Shown: positions 6,205-14,211 of the stretch, piece by piece | Position numbering within the stretch: the first letter of the stretch is position 1 | Layout of the letters: each line of letters begins with the position of its first letter | Origin: a virus | Virus record (IMG/VR): IMGVR_UViG_3300018063_000027 | Location: 1 to 40,766 of that record | DNA: 40,766 nt | Strand: one strand, 5' to 3' | The notes under the pieces: generated by a model | Told to the model about the DNA's origin: nothing | The model's input: only the letters and a program-made list of their open reading frames with translations | Database searches by the model: none | Translations under genes and position numbers: made by a program

Positions 6205-7774
6205 TTCCGGCCTCCTTGAGGGCCGCCTTGATCTCCGCCGACGGCTCGGCGCCCGTGAAGATGACCTGCTCGATGTCGTCGACCGCCACCCCGCCGTGGA
6301 TCTGCGCCTCGGCGTAGGCCGGCAGTTCCCTGAGGTCCTCGAACTGCAGGATCGACCCGTACAGCTGGTCCGGTTCCCACGGCATGGCCGACTGCCAGCT
6401 CGGGTCGTTGAGCGGTGAGGGCATCAACTCCTGGCCCTGCTCGAAGATCGTTCCTGTGCCGCGATACGCGTCGAGCGAGTCGAAGAAGCTGACCGATGTC
6501 CGATCGCGGATGTCGTCGTCGAGCTGGACGATGACCTCGCCGTACTGCTGGGTCGTCCACTCGTCGCCCTGGCCCGCGACGTAGCCGTAGATGGGACGGT
6601 CCTCGCCCGGCGTGTCCTCGTAGCCGAAGTAGAAATTCTCGATCTGGTCGCGCAGCTCCGGGTTCAGGGCACCCTCGGACGTGCCCGTCTCGAACTGGGT
6701 CTTGAAGCGCCCGTCCTCGAGGATCGAGCCCAGCGCATCCTCATCGACCCGGACCCGGACCTTGGCCTTGGCGGTGAGCTCCCGCATCTTGGCGCTGACC
6801 GCGTCGTGCAGCTCGTCGAGCGTCGGGTAGTCCTCTGACCAGACCTCATGGATCCGGTCCCAGGCGGCCTTGGTGCGCTTCTCGACGAACGCCCGGCTCC
6901 CCTCGTTGATCGGGACGCCGCTGGTCGGCGGTTCCTCGGGTGGCTCGCCGCCACCGGTCACCGGACCAAAGGCTCGCCGGCAGCGCGGATGGGCGATCGG
7001 GTGCTCAGTCGCCTCGTCGAGGCTGCGGAGCGAGCCGTCGGCCTTGTCCTCGTCGTCGTGGGTGCGCCAGCCGCAGCCGGCCCCATCGAAGACCTGGACC
7101 TGCTCGACCACGCCCGAGTCGCGGTACGCGGCCAGGGTCGAGCCGTTGTAGGCCGTCGCGGTCTCCGTGACCGCGATCAGGGCGGCCCGGCTGCCGGCGA
7201 GCCCCGTCGGGGTGGAGGCCCAGCCTTGCACGAGCGCTCGGAGCCCGCCGAAGCTATCGGCCTCCACCCCACGCACCAACTGGTCGATTGAGTAGCCACG
7301 GTCGATCGCGACTGTCAGCTGGGCCTGCAGCCGGGCCCGCGACTGGTCGGTGATGCTCTTCACCTGGCGCCCGAGCGTGTCGAGCACGGCCTGCACGCCG
7401 GGCTTGTCGCTGTCCCACGGCACATCGACCGCGAGCTCCGTGCTCGCGCCGGCGTAGGCGTCCTGGCTGAGCTCCGCGTACCAGCGGCCGATCACCTGGC
7501 GCAGACGGCGCTCCTCGTCGGGCCAGTCGACATCGTCGACATCCCATGAGAGCTGGCGGGCCTTCGCGATCGACGGCAGGACCCGGGCTGCCATCCCCTC
7601 GAAGTAGGCGGCCAGCTCCTCGATCATCGGATCCAGCGCGGCCGCGATCGCCTTCGCCCGGTGTCGCTGGGCCTGGGCGAATCCGGCCTTGACGATCACC
7701 GCCATGGCATCGGCGAGCGCGGCGTCGAGCAGGGTGGCCGCCACCTGCAGGTCGGGCCCGCGCACGACGGTCAC
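6158..7774 (-). CDS. Mu F-like minor head protein fused to an ART-like C-terminal domain
   Basis: The 538-aa product has a helical N-terminus, then a phage Mu F/SPP1 gp7-like head-morphogenesis region (about 140-270) with TDQSRARLQAQLTVAIDRGY, ALIAVTETATAYN and a terminal C234 ... HPRC265 pair. After a Pro-rich linker, residues ~335-510 form a second domain: ILEDGRFKTQFETG, RPIYGYVAGQGDEW, QYGEVIVQLDDDIRDRTSVS and YAEAQIHGGVAVDDI. This order resembles DUF3626/ADP-ribosyltransferase-like domains that occur in polymorphic toxins and some phage head proteins. A candidate catalytic Glu lies in EAQIHGG (E489) and a Ser-rich strand at 427-429. It follows the portal gene by a four-base overlap. The head role is firm; the toxin or enzyme role is inferred. 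Confidence 0.82.
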   Translation of the reverse strand: MTVVRGPDLQVAATLLDAALADAMAVIVKAGFAQAQRHRAKAIAAALDPMIEELAAYFEGMAARVLPSIAKARQLSWDVDDVDWPDEERRLRQVIGRWYAELSQDAYAGASTELAVDVPWDSDKPGVQAVLDTLGRQVKSITDQSRARLQAQLTVAIDRGYSIDQLVRGVEADSFGGLRALVQGWASTPTGLAGSRAALIAVTETATAYNGSTLAAYRDSGVVEQVQVFDGAGCGWRTHDDEDKADGSLRSLDEATEHPIAHPRCRRAFGPVTGGGEPPEEPPTSGVPINEGSRAFVEKRTKAAWDRIHEVWSEDYPTLDELHDAVSAKMRELTAKAKVRVRVDEDALGSILEDGRFKTQFETGTSEGALNPELRDQIENFYFGYEDTPGEDRPIYGYVAGQGDEWTTQQYGEVIVQLDDDIRDRTSVSFFDSLDAYRGTGTIFEQGQELMPSPLNDPSWQSAMPWEPDQLYGSILQFEDLRELPAYAEAQIHGGVAVDDIEQVIFTGAEPSAEIKAALKEAGISWSWDPVFVEPRRR

Positions 7775-9270
7775 GCCGCCACCGACTCGGGATCCGGCAG
7801 TAGCGCCGTGACCCGCTTCCGGAGGGTCGCCAGCTCGCTGACCTCAGAGCGCCAGGCGTCGGCCTGCTCGGGGGTCAGCTGGCGCTTGGCCAGGACAGCC
7901 GGCGCGAAGCCACCGCCCAGCTCGGCCTGGAGACGCAGGAGGTCGGACCGGTGCATAGCCCCGATGTCGTCGCCGCGGGCGTCGTAGCCGAAGAAGCGCG
8001 CGTTGTCGTCGACGGTCGTGACGTCGAGCTCCCACAGGGTGGTGGCCTTGGCCAGGTCGCGCAGCTCGTTGCGTGTGTCGAGCTCGTTGGCCTTGATCTC
8101 CCAGTCGTTGATCTGCAGGCCCTTCTCGCCCAGGAGGGCCCGGGTGAGGCGCTGCTCCCAGGTCTCCTGGCGGGGCTGGACGATGCCGTCGTTGTAGATC
8201 TGGGTCATCTCCTCGGCCGTCGCGCCGCCGAGGGAGCCCATCAGCGCCCAGCCGACGCGGTACGGCGGGATCCCGTGGGCGATGCAGATCTCGATCGCGT
8301 TGTCCTGCTTGTACATCCGGAAGCTGGCGTCCTTGATGTCGGCCGCCAGCTTCTCGAAGCGGACCTTGGGAGCAGCCGCGTCGTCTCCGGCGGTGCCCGG
8401 TACGGGCAGGACCAGGGTCCGGTGCGGGTCGCCCTTGATCTTCTCGAAGTGCTCCGTGATCAGCTGCTCGAGCTCGGGCGTGATGTCGGCGCCCTCGATC
8501 ACGACCGCCATGGCCGGCACGGCATGGCGGTCAAAGAACTTCACGTTGAACTCGGCCTGGGCCCGCCAGCCGGCCAGGGCCGGCATGGCCGGAATGTGGT
8601 CAGGCAGCCCGTAGAAGCTCGAGCGCGGGGTGTAGTTGCGGATGATGATCAGCTCGTTGCCCGGCTTCTCGATCCTCGCCACGCGCTCACTGAACCCGCC
8701 CCGCTCTCGATCGACGGTGCCCTCGAGCCCGAACCGCTTGAACCACACCAGCTTGCCAGCGCGCTTCTGGGCGAACCGGCGTCCGTCGGCGTGGGCCCGC
8801 ATGGTGTGGGCCGGGACGTGCCACAGGCCGTCGAGCTGCCCGGATCGGTCGCGGCTGACCTCGACGACGGCCCAGCCGATCGACTCGAAGTCCTCGTGGG
8901 CGTGGACCAGGCGCTCCTTCAGCGCCTCGTCGCTCCGCTCGTCGCTCTCGACGGCCTCGACGAACGCGCCCCAGCGCCCCTCTTCCTCGGGCGAGTTCTG
9001 CGCCTGGCCCTCCCCGGGGAGCTCCTTGCCGCGGAGCACGATCCCGCGGCCCAGGATGTCGGCCGCCTTCTGCTTCACCGCGCGGCGATGCAGGCTGTTG
9101 GTCTCGAGCGTCTGCGCCAGCTGGTCGAGGTCGTAGGGCGGGGTCACGAGGCCGCTCTCGCCAGCCTCGGCCGAGTAGCGGAACGGATCCTCGGGCAGCT
9201 GCTGGCTGTCGGCCTTCACGATCTGGCCGTCGCTCATGATCCAGGCCACGCTGAGCTGCGGTCGGGTCAT
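7771..9270 (-). CDS. Portal protein (PBSX/XkdE-like family)
   Basis: The 499-aa product has the expected portal features: an N-terminal segment on residual-angle PYDLDQLAQTLETNSLHRRA, then KAADILGRGIVLRG, FESIGWAVVEVSRDRSGQLD, a helical stem region and AIEICIAHGIPPYRVGWALM with GSLGGATAEEMTQIYNDGIV, which is characteristic of phage portal proteins. It forms the dodecameric ring at the head vertex through which DNA enters. It lies between the large terminase and the Mu F-like gene, the universal order. ATG 9270 overlaps the stop of the small basic gene; an internal Met at codon 12 is an alternative start. Confidence 0.92.
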   Translation of the reverse strand: MTRPQLSVAWIMSDGQIVKADSQQLPEDPFRYSAEAGESGLVTPPYDLDQLAQTLETNSLHRRAVKQKAADILGRGIVLRGKELPGEGQAQNSPEEEGRWGAFVEAVESDERSDEALKERLVHAHEDFESIGWAVVEVSRDRSGQLDGLWHVPAHTMRAHADGRRFAQKRAGKLVWFKRFGLEGTVDRERGGFSERVARIEKPGNELIIIRNYTPRSSFYGLPDHIPAMPALAGWRAQAEFNVKFFDRHAVPAMAVVIEGADITPELEQLITEHFEKIKGDPHRTLVLPVPGTAGDDAAAPKVRFEKLAADIKDASFRMYKQDNAIEICIAHGIPPYRVGWALMGSLGGATAEEMTQIYNDGIVQPRQETWEQRLTRALLGEKGLQINDWEIKANELDTRNELRDLAKATTLWELDVTTVDDNARFFGYDARGDDIGAMHRSDLLRLQAELGGGFAPAVLAKRQLTPEQADAWRSEVSELATLRKRVTALLPDPESVAA

Positions 9271-9512
9271 CGGCCCTGCTCCGGTGCCCGGGTCCGATAC
9301 AGGCTGTCGCGGCGGCCGATGTTCCGTGCGGAACGCTCCGCCAGGATCGCCCGCTCAGCACGGCGCGCCTCGAGGAACGCCGTCATCCGCTCGCGCAGAG
9401 CGGCGAACCACGAGGCCCACCATGGACGCCGCGGCGCAGCCGGAGAGGTCCCGTGCAACTGCGCCCAGCGCCGGCGCCGTCGGTCGATGTGGGATCCGGG
9501 CAGGCGCGTCAT
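9267..9512 (-). CDS. Small basic protein between terminase and portal
   Basis: The 81-aa product is strongly basic (MTRLPGSHIDRRRRRWAQLH ... ARNIGRRDSLYRTRAPEQGR) with a Trp-rich helix (WWASWFAALRERMTAFLEAR). ATG 9512 shares one base with the terminase stop (TGATG), and its own stop overlaps the portal ATG. Longer open frames through it are out-of-phase readings of the terminase gene, so the short form is chosen. Function is unknown; DNA or RNA contact is possible from the charge, and small ORFs occur here in other phages. Confidence 0.65.
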   Translation of the reverse strand: MTRLPGSHIDRRRRRWAQLHGTSPAAPRRPWWASWFAALRERMTAFLEARRAERAILAERSARNIGRRDSLYRTRAPEQGR

Positions 9513-11035
9513 CAGGCCGCCGCCTTCCGTTGCCCGGGGCTGACATCGAGAGTCCGCCCGAACGCGCGGCGGCGGAGTTGCCAGGCGATGGCCAGGGCCA
9601 GGACGGCGTCGTCGTGGTAGCCCTCCTGGGCCTCCGGCCGGCCGTCGTCGTTGTATGCGAAGGTGCCGAGCTGGTCGACGGTGCCCGCGTCGTGGACGGT
9701 CAGGGCCTTGGTCCGCAGAGCCGCCTCGAGCTGGTCGACCATGACCGGCCGGGTGGCGGACGTCGTCGGCCAGCCCAGGTGCTTGTCCCAGGCGCGATAG
9801 ATCGCGTAGGGCGCCCCGCCGGCGCTCAGGTGGCGGAGCTCGAGGATCACCGCGTGGCCGTGGTTGTTGCGCTCGACGCCAACGATGACCGTCTGACTGC
9901 CACGGCTCGCGTGCTGGCCGTAGTGGCGGGCCAGGCGATCGAGCTTGGCGGCGTACACGTCGGGCGCCCAGCGGCCGGCCAGGACCGCGACCTGGTCCCC
10001 GCTGTCGCGCTCGAGGACCTCGGCGTAGCACCAGTTCGACTGGGCCAGCCCCTCGGACGTGTCGGCGCCAATCACGTACACCTTGCCCGGCTCCGGATCG
10101 GCGAAGTAGGTCACGCCCGTCTCGCCACCCTTGCCGACGACGACCGACTGGGCGGTGATGTCCTCAGCTCGGAACACCGGGCGGCCGGACACGATGAAGG
10201 CCTCTGTGTCGTTGGCGGGGTACTCCTGGGCGAACTCGGCGTCGTCCAGGTCGCTCATCTCCGCCCGGGCCCGTTCGCGCCAGTAGGCGTCACGCTCGGG
10301 GTGGGCCGACCACGGGATGAAGACCGAGACGAAGCCGTTCGGACCCGGAGATCCGCGCTTCTGGCCCGCTCGTGGCTTGCCGTTCAGGTAGATGTGGGTG
10401 TGGAGCGCGCCCTGGCCGTTGGCCGAACTAATGCTGATCAGCTGGCCGTTCTCGACCACCGGCTTGAGGGCCAGGAAGATCTTCCGCGCCCAGCGCTGGT
10501 GGCCGTGCTCGTCGATGATCACCACCGACGCGGTCTTCGATCGCCCGACTCCCTCGGTGGCGGGGAACGACTCGATCGAGCTGGCCAGATCGGGGAACTC
10601 AAGCTCGGACGTGTTGCGCCGGCTGAACGGGCGCAGCCACTCGGGCAGGCGGTCGAAGATGAAGGTGACCTTGGCCAGCAGGTCGTCGGCCTCGTCCTGG
10701 CCCTTCGAGATGAGGAGCACCTTCTTGCCCGGCTTCATCGCCACCCACAGGGCGTAGATGGCGGCCAGCCAGGACACGCCGAGCTGGCGGGCCTTGAGGA
10801 TCACCAGCAGGCGGGTCGTGGCGAACATGTGCAGCAGGTCCGGCTGCCAGCGCCACGGCTTGAACGGGATCTCGCCGCGCTCGGGGTGCAGGATCCGGGC
10901 GTAGCGGGCGAACACGCGGACATCGGCGGCCGCTGCCAGGCGCTCTCGCTCCTGTCGGCCGCGCTCGGTCCCTGCGTCCAGCCGATCAGCGGCGATGGCC
11001 AGCGGGTCACGAGGCAGCGTCAGCGAGGGGATCAT
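9512..11035 (-). CDS. terL: Terminase large subunit
   Basis: The 507-aa DNA packaging motor has an ATPase and a nuclease domain. ATPase: Walker A-like KARQLGVS (81-88), Walker B VVIIDE (171-176) and coupling motif SISSANG (201-207). RNase H-like nuclease: VIGADTSEG, then VIVGVERNNHGHAVILEL and the C-terminal YHDDAVLALAIA, giving the acidic triad. The start is ATG 11035, which overlaps the upstream stop by ATGA. An upstream extension of the frame to 11938 is an Arg-rich shadow of two other genes and is rejected. It works with the portal and the small-terminase candidate. Confidence 0.95.
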   Translation of the reverse strand: MIPSLTLPRDPLAIAADRLDAGTERGRQERERLAAAADVRVFARYARILHPERGEIPFKPWRWQPDLLHMFATTRLLVILKARQLGVSWLAAIYALWVAMKPGKKVLLISKGQDEADDLLAKVTFIFDRLPEWLRPFSRRNTSELEFPDLASSIESFPATEGVGRSKTASVVIIDEHGHQRWARKIFLALKPVVENGQLISISSANGQGALHTHIYLNGKPRAGQKRGSPGPNGFVSVFIPWSAHPERDAYWRERARAEMSDLDDAEFAQEYPANDTEAFIVSGRPVFRAEDITAQSVVVGKGGETGVTYFADPEPGKVYVIGADTSEGLAQSNWCYAEVLERDSGDQVAVLAGRWAPDVYAAKLDRLARHYGQHASRGSQTVIVGVERNNHGHAVILELRHLSAGGAPYAIYRAWDKHLGWPTTSATRPVMVDQLEAALRTKALTVHDAGTVDQLGTFAYNDDGRPEAQEGYHDDAVLALAIAWQLRRRAFGRTLDVSPGQRKAAA

Positions 11036-11370
11036 GTGACCAGAGCCACCGTCACGGTGGTGACCCCTGAGAAGTCGACGTAGGCGAAGCCCGCATCTGT
11101 CTCGCCGCTGGCCCGGACCAGGAGGTCGCGGCTGTTGAGCTTGATCATCTTCTCGGCGCCGGCGCCGACCGCGATGACGTCGTCGGCGATGGCCCGGCCT
11201 TCGACGCTCTTGTAGGTCTGGACCGTGACGTTGATCGAGCCACCACCGCCGTTCTTGACGTGGAGGATGGCCGGGACCGCGACAAAGTGGCCGTCGACGT
11301 TGGCGGCCGTGTAGGACGGGACGGTGCCCAGCTCGCTGATGACCTGAAGTGCCAGCGCTGTCCGTGCCAT
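11032..11370 (-). CDS. Small beta-rich protein, unknown function
   Basis: The 112-aa product (MARTALALQVISELGTVPSY, ILHVKNGGGGSINVTVQTYK, AGFAYVDFSGVTTVTVALVT) has alternating hydrophobic strands and no charged active-site cluster. It resembles small phage structural or capsid-decorating proteins found near terminase genes. It starts at ATG 11370 with an AGGAGGGACC box just upstream and overlaps the large terminase start. A decoration or head-fibre role is possible but only inferred. Confidence 0.65.
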   Translation of the reverse strand: MARTALALQVISELGTVPSYTAANVDGHFVAVPAILHVKNGGGGSINVTVQTYKSVEGRAIADDVIAVGAGAEKMIKLNSRDLLVRASGETDAGFAYVDFSGVTTVTVALVT

Positions 11371-11379
11371 CGGTCCCTC

Positions 11380-12087
11380 CTACGACAGCTCTGCGCCGGC
11401 CGGGGCGGCCGCGCGCAGCTCGGCCACGACCGCCTGCTCGGCGGCCAGACGGCCCTTGCCCTTCACGCCGGCGGCGTCGAGCGCCGCGGTCACGGCGCGG
11501 ATGACAACCTCGGCCTGACGCTCGGCGAGCCGGACCTGGGCTTCGGCCACGCCGGCGTCGACCGCGGCCTTGGCGTACTTCACCAGGCGGTCCATCCAGA
11601 CCCCGTACAGCTCGCGCTCGGACGACGTCGCCTCGTCGTCCTGGGCCCGCTGGCGCAGGAACGCGGCGGTGCCCGCCGCCTGGCGGACCGCGCCCAGGAG
11701 GGCCTCGATCGGTCCGACCTCGATCTCGATCCCGAACTTCAGGGCGAGCGCCGCAGCGGCCTCGGCGGCCGCGTGTTTCTTGCCGTTCGGGGCGTTGCCG
11801 CCGTGGAACTTGCAGTTGCCGAATCCGACGTGGTCCGTGGCCCAGCCCTTGGCCTTCAAGCACAGGTGGGTGGTGTCGGTGCAGCCCTTCCCGCCGTGAC
11901 AGCCGCCGACGCGGGCCGGCCGGCGGTGAGAGCCGCACATGCGCTTGGGGTCGAACACGAGCGCCTTGGCGCGGCGTGTCGCGATCGCCTTCTCGGTCAT
12001 CTCCGCCATGCTCAGACGCGGCGATGCCGGGGCCGGCGTCTCCGCCGCCCCGGCCGGTGCCGTCCGCGGGAGGGTGTCGGTGGTCAA
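11380..12087 (-). CDS. Terminase small subunit candidate with Cys/His cluster
   Basis: The ~235-aa product has an N-terminal Cys/His-rich segment (MCGSHRRP, GGCHGGKGC, HLCLKAKGW, GFGNCKFHGGNAPNGKKHA). The CxFHGGxxPxGxxHA motif is typical of small proteins encoded just before large terminases. The rest is helical and Ala-rich, suited to oligomerisation. TTG at 12087 is chosen because GAGGAG lies seven bases upstream. The longer frame to 12138 would overlap the preceding gene and start without a ribosome-binding site. Recognition of viral DNA for packaging is the inferred job. Confidence 0.65.
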   Translation of the reverse strand: MTTDTLPRTAPAGAAETPAPASPRLSMAEMTEKAIATRRAKALVFDPKRMCGSHRRPARVGGCHGGKGCTDTTHLCLKAKGWATDHVGFGNCKFHGGNAPNGKKHAAAEAAAALALKFGIEIEVGPIEALLGAVRQAAGTAAFLRQRAQDDEATSSERELYGVWMDRLVKYAKAAVDAGVAEAQVRLAERQAEVVIRAVTAALDAAGVKGKGRLAAEQAVVAELRAAAPAGAELS

Positions 12088-12106
12088 CCGACGGCTCCTC
12101 GCGTGC

Positions 12107-12364
12107 TCATTCCGCCGCGGCCTCGGCGGGATCGTCACGGACCTGGTCGTCCGCGTCGGCGGTGGCGTTGTACTCGGCCAGGGCGGTGTGGGCCTTGGCG
12201 ATGGCGTCAGTCGGCGCCGACGCGAACACCGAGAAGAACGAGCCGCTGAACGAGAAGGCGCCGCTGGCCTCGAGCTCCTCGGCTAGGTCGGCCGCCTTCT
12301 TCAGCGCGGTGGCCTCGGCCTTGGCGGAGTCGACGTGGCCGCTGATCGTGATCTGGTAGCTCAC
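12107..12364 (-). CDS. Small acidic helical protein
   Basis: The 85-aa product begins MSYQITISGHVDSAKAEATA, a strand then a helix, continues with FSFSGSFFSVFASAP and ends in an Ala/Asp/Glu-rich tail. Proteins with this opening occur in actinophages near lysis or packaging genes and have no assigned function. ATG 12364 follows the holin-like gene by one base. Nothing suggests a membrane segment or enzyme. Confidence 0.6.
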   Translation of the reverse strand: MSYQITISGHVDSAKAEATALKKAADLAEELEASGAFSFSGSFFSVFASAPTDAIAKAHTALAEYNATADADDQVRDDPAEAAAE

Positions 12365-12365
12365 C

Positions 12366-12725
12366 TCAGCCTCCTATTGGTCCGGATGACGTGCCCGCCG
12401 TCGGCTCCCCAGTCAGCGACCCCGGTGAGCGGGTGACGTCGTCGTGGATCCCGAGCGCCAGGCGGGTGATGCCGTACCAGGACAGGACCCCGCTCAGGGC
12501 GAACGCTGCCCACTCGTTGATCGTTCCCGGCTTGGGCTCGACGCCCGTTAGCGCACCCATGACCAGGACGGCGGCCGCGACCGCGGCCAGCTGCGGCTCC
12601 CATTGGTGGCGGCCGATCACCGGGATCAGCCGCTTGAGGACCTCGACGAGGCCGGTGATGAAGGCGGACGCCGCCACGGCGCCGCCGGCAAGGATCGCGG
12701 GAAGGGTGAGATCGACTTCAGGCAT
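12366..12725 (-). CDS. Holin-like membrane protein
   Basis: The 119-aa product carries three hydrophobic segments (about residues 9-29, 46-61 and 71-91) separated by short polar loops, and a hydrophilic Gly/Ser/Thr-rich C-terminus. Size, three-span layout and position next to the candidate lysin suggest a holin that permeabilises the cell membrane at lysis. ATG 12725 has GAGGAG five bases upstream; an upstream in-frame extension to 12785 reads like a shadow of the next gene. Holins share no universal motif, so the assignment rests on topology and neighbours. Confidence 0.65.
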   Translation of the reverse strand: MPEVDLTLPAILAGGAVAASAFITGLVEVLKRLIPVIGRHQWEPQLAAVAAAVLVMGALTGVEPKPGTINEWAAFALSGVLSWYGITRLALGIHDDVTRSPGSLTGEPTAGTSSGPIGG

Positions 12726-12735
12726 GGGGTCTCCT

Positions 12736-13644
12736 CTACTGGATGTCCTCGAAGCGATGGAGGCGCCGGTCCAAGTCGGCGACATCGGCGGCGACCGGGT
12801 CGACGGCAGCCTTCACGATGGCCTCGACCTCCGCCTCGGTCACGCCGGCCGGCGGCGGCGTCGGGGTGGGAGTGGGCGGCAGAGGCCAGACGGGATCCGG
12901 AAGCGTGATGTCCGAGTTGGCGACTAGGTAGCCCGCCATCGCCCCGTTCATGACGAGCTGGTACGGCCCTGCGGGCCATCCAGCCGGGGTCGGGGCGATC
13001 GTGTACTCAGCACTGGCCAGCGCGGGAGACCCCCCCAGGAAGGTCCCGCTCATGGTGAGCGGCGCGGGGTCGAGCCGGCGCCCCACCAGGACACCGCCCT
13101 TCGTGAGCCACGTCCGGGGGGTGGGGTAGGCGCGGACCTGGACGTCGGTGGCCATGGCGAACTCGTTCTCCTTCACTTCTCGGGCGTCGTTGGGGCCGGC
13201 GCCCTTCGACCAGGCGACGATCCGGCTGGCGTCGATCGGGACGCCGGCGCTCTGGTTCGCCGCGAGGGGGTCGAAGAGCAGCCCGGCCGTCTGGCTGGTC
13301 GGCAGGTAAAAGACCGAATGGATGGGGGCGGTGGTCGGGATCAGCAGCCCGCCGTAGCCGGCGGCGACCAGGCCGATGCCGACCCTGGTCACGGCATCGT
13401 CGATCCCTCCGGTCGACAGCTTGCGGAGCTGGACGCCGTAGCGGGCTTGGCTCGTCGCATCGGTCGTGTGGTAGTCCTGGGGCTCGTCGGCGACCTGCTC
13501 GAGGGCCTCTCGCTCGGCCTGGGTGTAGATGCCCAGCGGGAAGCTGTGAAGCCCGCCGTACACCAGTCCGATCAGGTATGAGCTGATGACGCAGGCTTCC
13601 CAGTCGCCACCCTCGCGCTCGGACCAGACCAGCGGCGGCGGCAT
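12736..13644 (-). CDS. Candidate endolysin with C39-like cysteine peptidase domain
   Basis: The 302-aa product starts with a domain in which C18 (GGDWEACVISSYLIGLVYGG), H109 (APIHSVFYLP) and D125 (LLFDPLA) follow the order and spacing of papain/C39-type cysteine peptidases, including the His-strand-DP turn. Residues ~150-240 form a second, possibly beta-rich, domain. A Pro/Thr linker (LPPTPTPTPPPAG) precedes a C-terminal coiled-coil helix. It lies between two membrane proteins, so it is the best lysin candidate; no other muralytic domain is recognised in the window. Cleavage of peptidoglycan cross-links is inferred. It could instead be a virion-associated peptidase. Confidence 0.55.
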   Translation of the reverse strand: MPPPLVWSEREGGDWEACVISSYLIGLVYGGLHSFPLGIYTQAEREALEQVADEPQDYHTTDATSQARYGVQLRKLSTGGIDDAVTRVGIGLVAAGYGGLLIPTTAPIHSVFYLPTSQTAGLLFDPLAANQSAGVPIDASRIVAWSKGAGPNDAREVKENEFAMATDVQVRAYPTPRTWLTKGGVLVGRRLDPAPLTMSGTFLGGSPALASAEYTIAPTPAGWPAGPYQLVMNGAMAGYLVANSDITLPDPVWPLPPTPTPTPPPAGVTEAEVEAIVKAAVDPVAADVADLDRRLHRFEDIQ

Positions 13645-14021
13645 CAGCGCGTCCCGCCCACGTCGATGGTGAGGAAGCCCAGAGCCCCGAGCAGAGCGAC
13701 CACCAGGACAGCGAGGCCCTTCCAGTTAGCGCCGAGCAAGCTCACGATCCAGCCCAGCATCCCGAGCGCGCCCTGGCGCCGCGCGTCGAGGAGAGCGGTG
13801 GCCTGGAAGCGCCCCATGATCTCGTCGAGTTGGCCCTTCGACCAGGTGTCGTGTTCGGCGTGGACCGTGGCGTGGGTCGTCATGTAGGCCTCCAGGCGCT
13901 CGGCCAAGGCACGCATCGACCGCTCGAGCTTGTCCTGGCCATCGACGAGGCGGTCCTCGACCCGCCACAGCTCCTGGCGAATGGTCCCGCCGTTGCTGTG
14001 ACGCTCATGGTCGGCCGTCAA
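13644..14021 (-). CDS. Coiled-coil plus membrane-segment protein, holin/antiholin-like
   Basis: The 125-aa product has a long charged coiled coil (about residues 12-72) and a C-terminal hydrophobic region (about 84-118). This layout is common in phage lysis cassettes and tail-anchored membrane proteins. It starts at TTG 14021 with GGAGG seven bases upstream and is the first gene of the late leftward block. Its stop overlaps the candidate lysin ATG by TGATG. It may be a second holin or a regulator of holin timing. Confidence 0.6.
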   Translation of the reverse strand: MTADHERHSNGGTIRQELWRVEDRLVDGQDKLERSMRALAERLEAYMTTHATVHAEHDTWSKGQLDEIMGRFQATALLDARRQGALGMLGWIVSLLGANWKGLAVLVVALLGALGFLTIDVGGTR

Positions 14022-14047
14022 TCCGTGCCTCCGACGGCGACCGACAC

Positions 14048-14095
14048 AGCCACCGGCCCGGGTTGGCCGCCCAATGCCGCGCCGGACCGGTGGCT
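14048..14095. repeat. Long inverted repeat in the gap before the lysis genes
   Basis: Arms AGCCACCGG (14048-14056) and CCGGTGGCT (14087-14095) pair perfectly. After one mismatch, four further G-C pairs (14058-14061 with 14082-14085) extend the stem. The loop is about 20 bases and there is no U tract. It could be a leader structure, an integrase-site arm or a terminator-like barrier. Confidence 0.55.
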
Positions 14096-14180
14096 CCTCG
14101 GAGGGAGGGTGAATCGGGGCCCCTCATCGCCGTGGCGTGTACCACAGCGGGCGGGAGCTATTAGAGGGGCTGAGCGTGAG

Positions 14181-14193
14181 ACTTCATTGAAGT
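14181..14193. promoter_or_regulatory. 13-bp palindrome, candidate operator
   Basis: ACTTCATTGAAGT is a perfect inverted repeat around a central T. It lies in the gap upstream of the late leftward genes and differs in sequence from the ACAA/TTGT elements of the switch. Its symmetric, AT-rich character in a GC-rich genome fits a protein binding site. Function is inferred. Confidence 0.35.
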
Positions 14194-14211
14194 GCTGTCG
14201 GCTTGCTTAGA

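Larger units (their letters stand above)
14022..14211. other. Intergenic gap between integrase-proximal and lysis genes
   Basis: No convincing gene is seen in these 190 bases. The gap is the largest break in the otherwise tightly packed leftward gene chain, so it is a plausible place for a late promoter, a terminator of the early operon, or the phage attachment site next to the integrase block. It holds a long hairpin and a 13-bp palindrome, listed separately. No core -35/-10 pair can be named with confidence. Confidence 0.6.

Noticed and set aside
7951-9543. Plus-strand open frame of 530 codons over the portal gene
   Set aside because: It is antisense to a clear portal protein and reflects the high GC content, which suppresses stop codons.
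11036-11938. Upstream extension of the large terminase frame
   Set aside because: The extra 300 residues are Arg/Gly-rich and lie over two other genes in another phase. ATG 11035 overlaps the preceding stop and gives a normal length.
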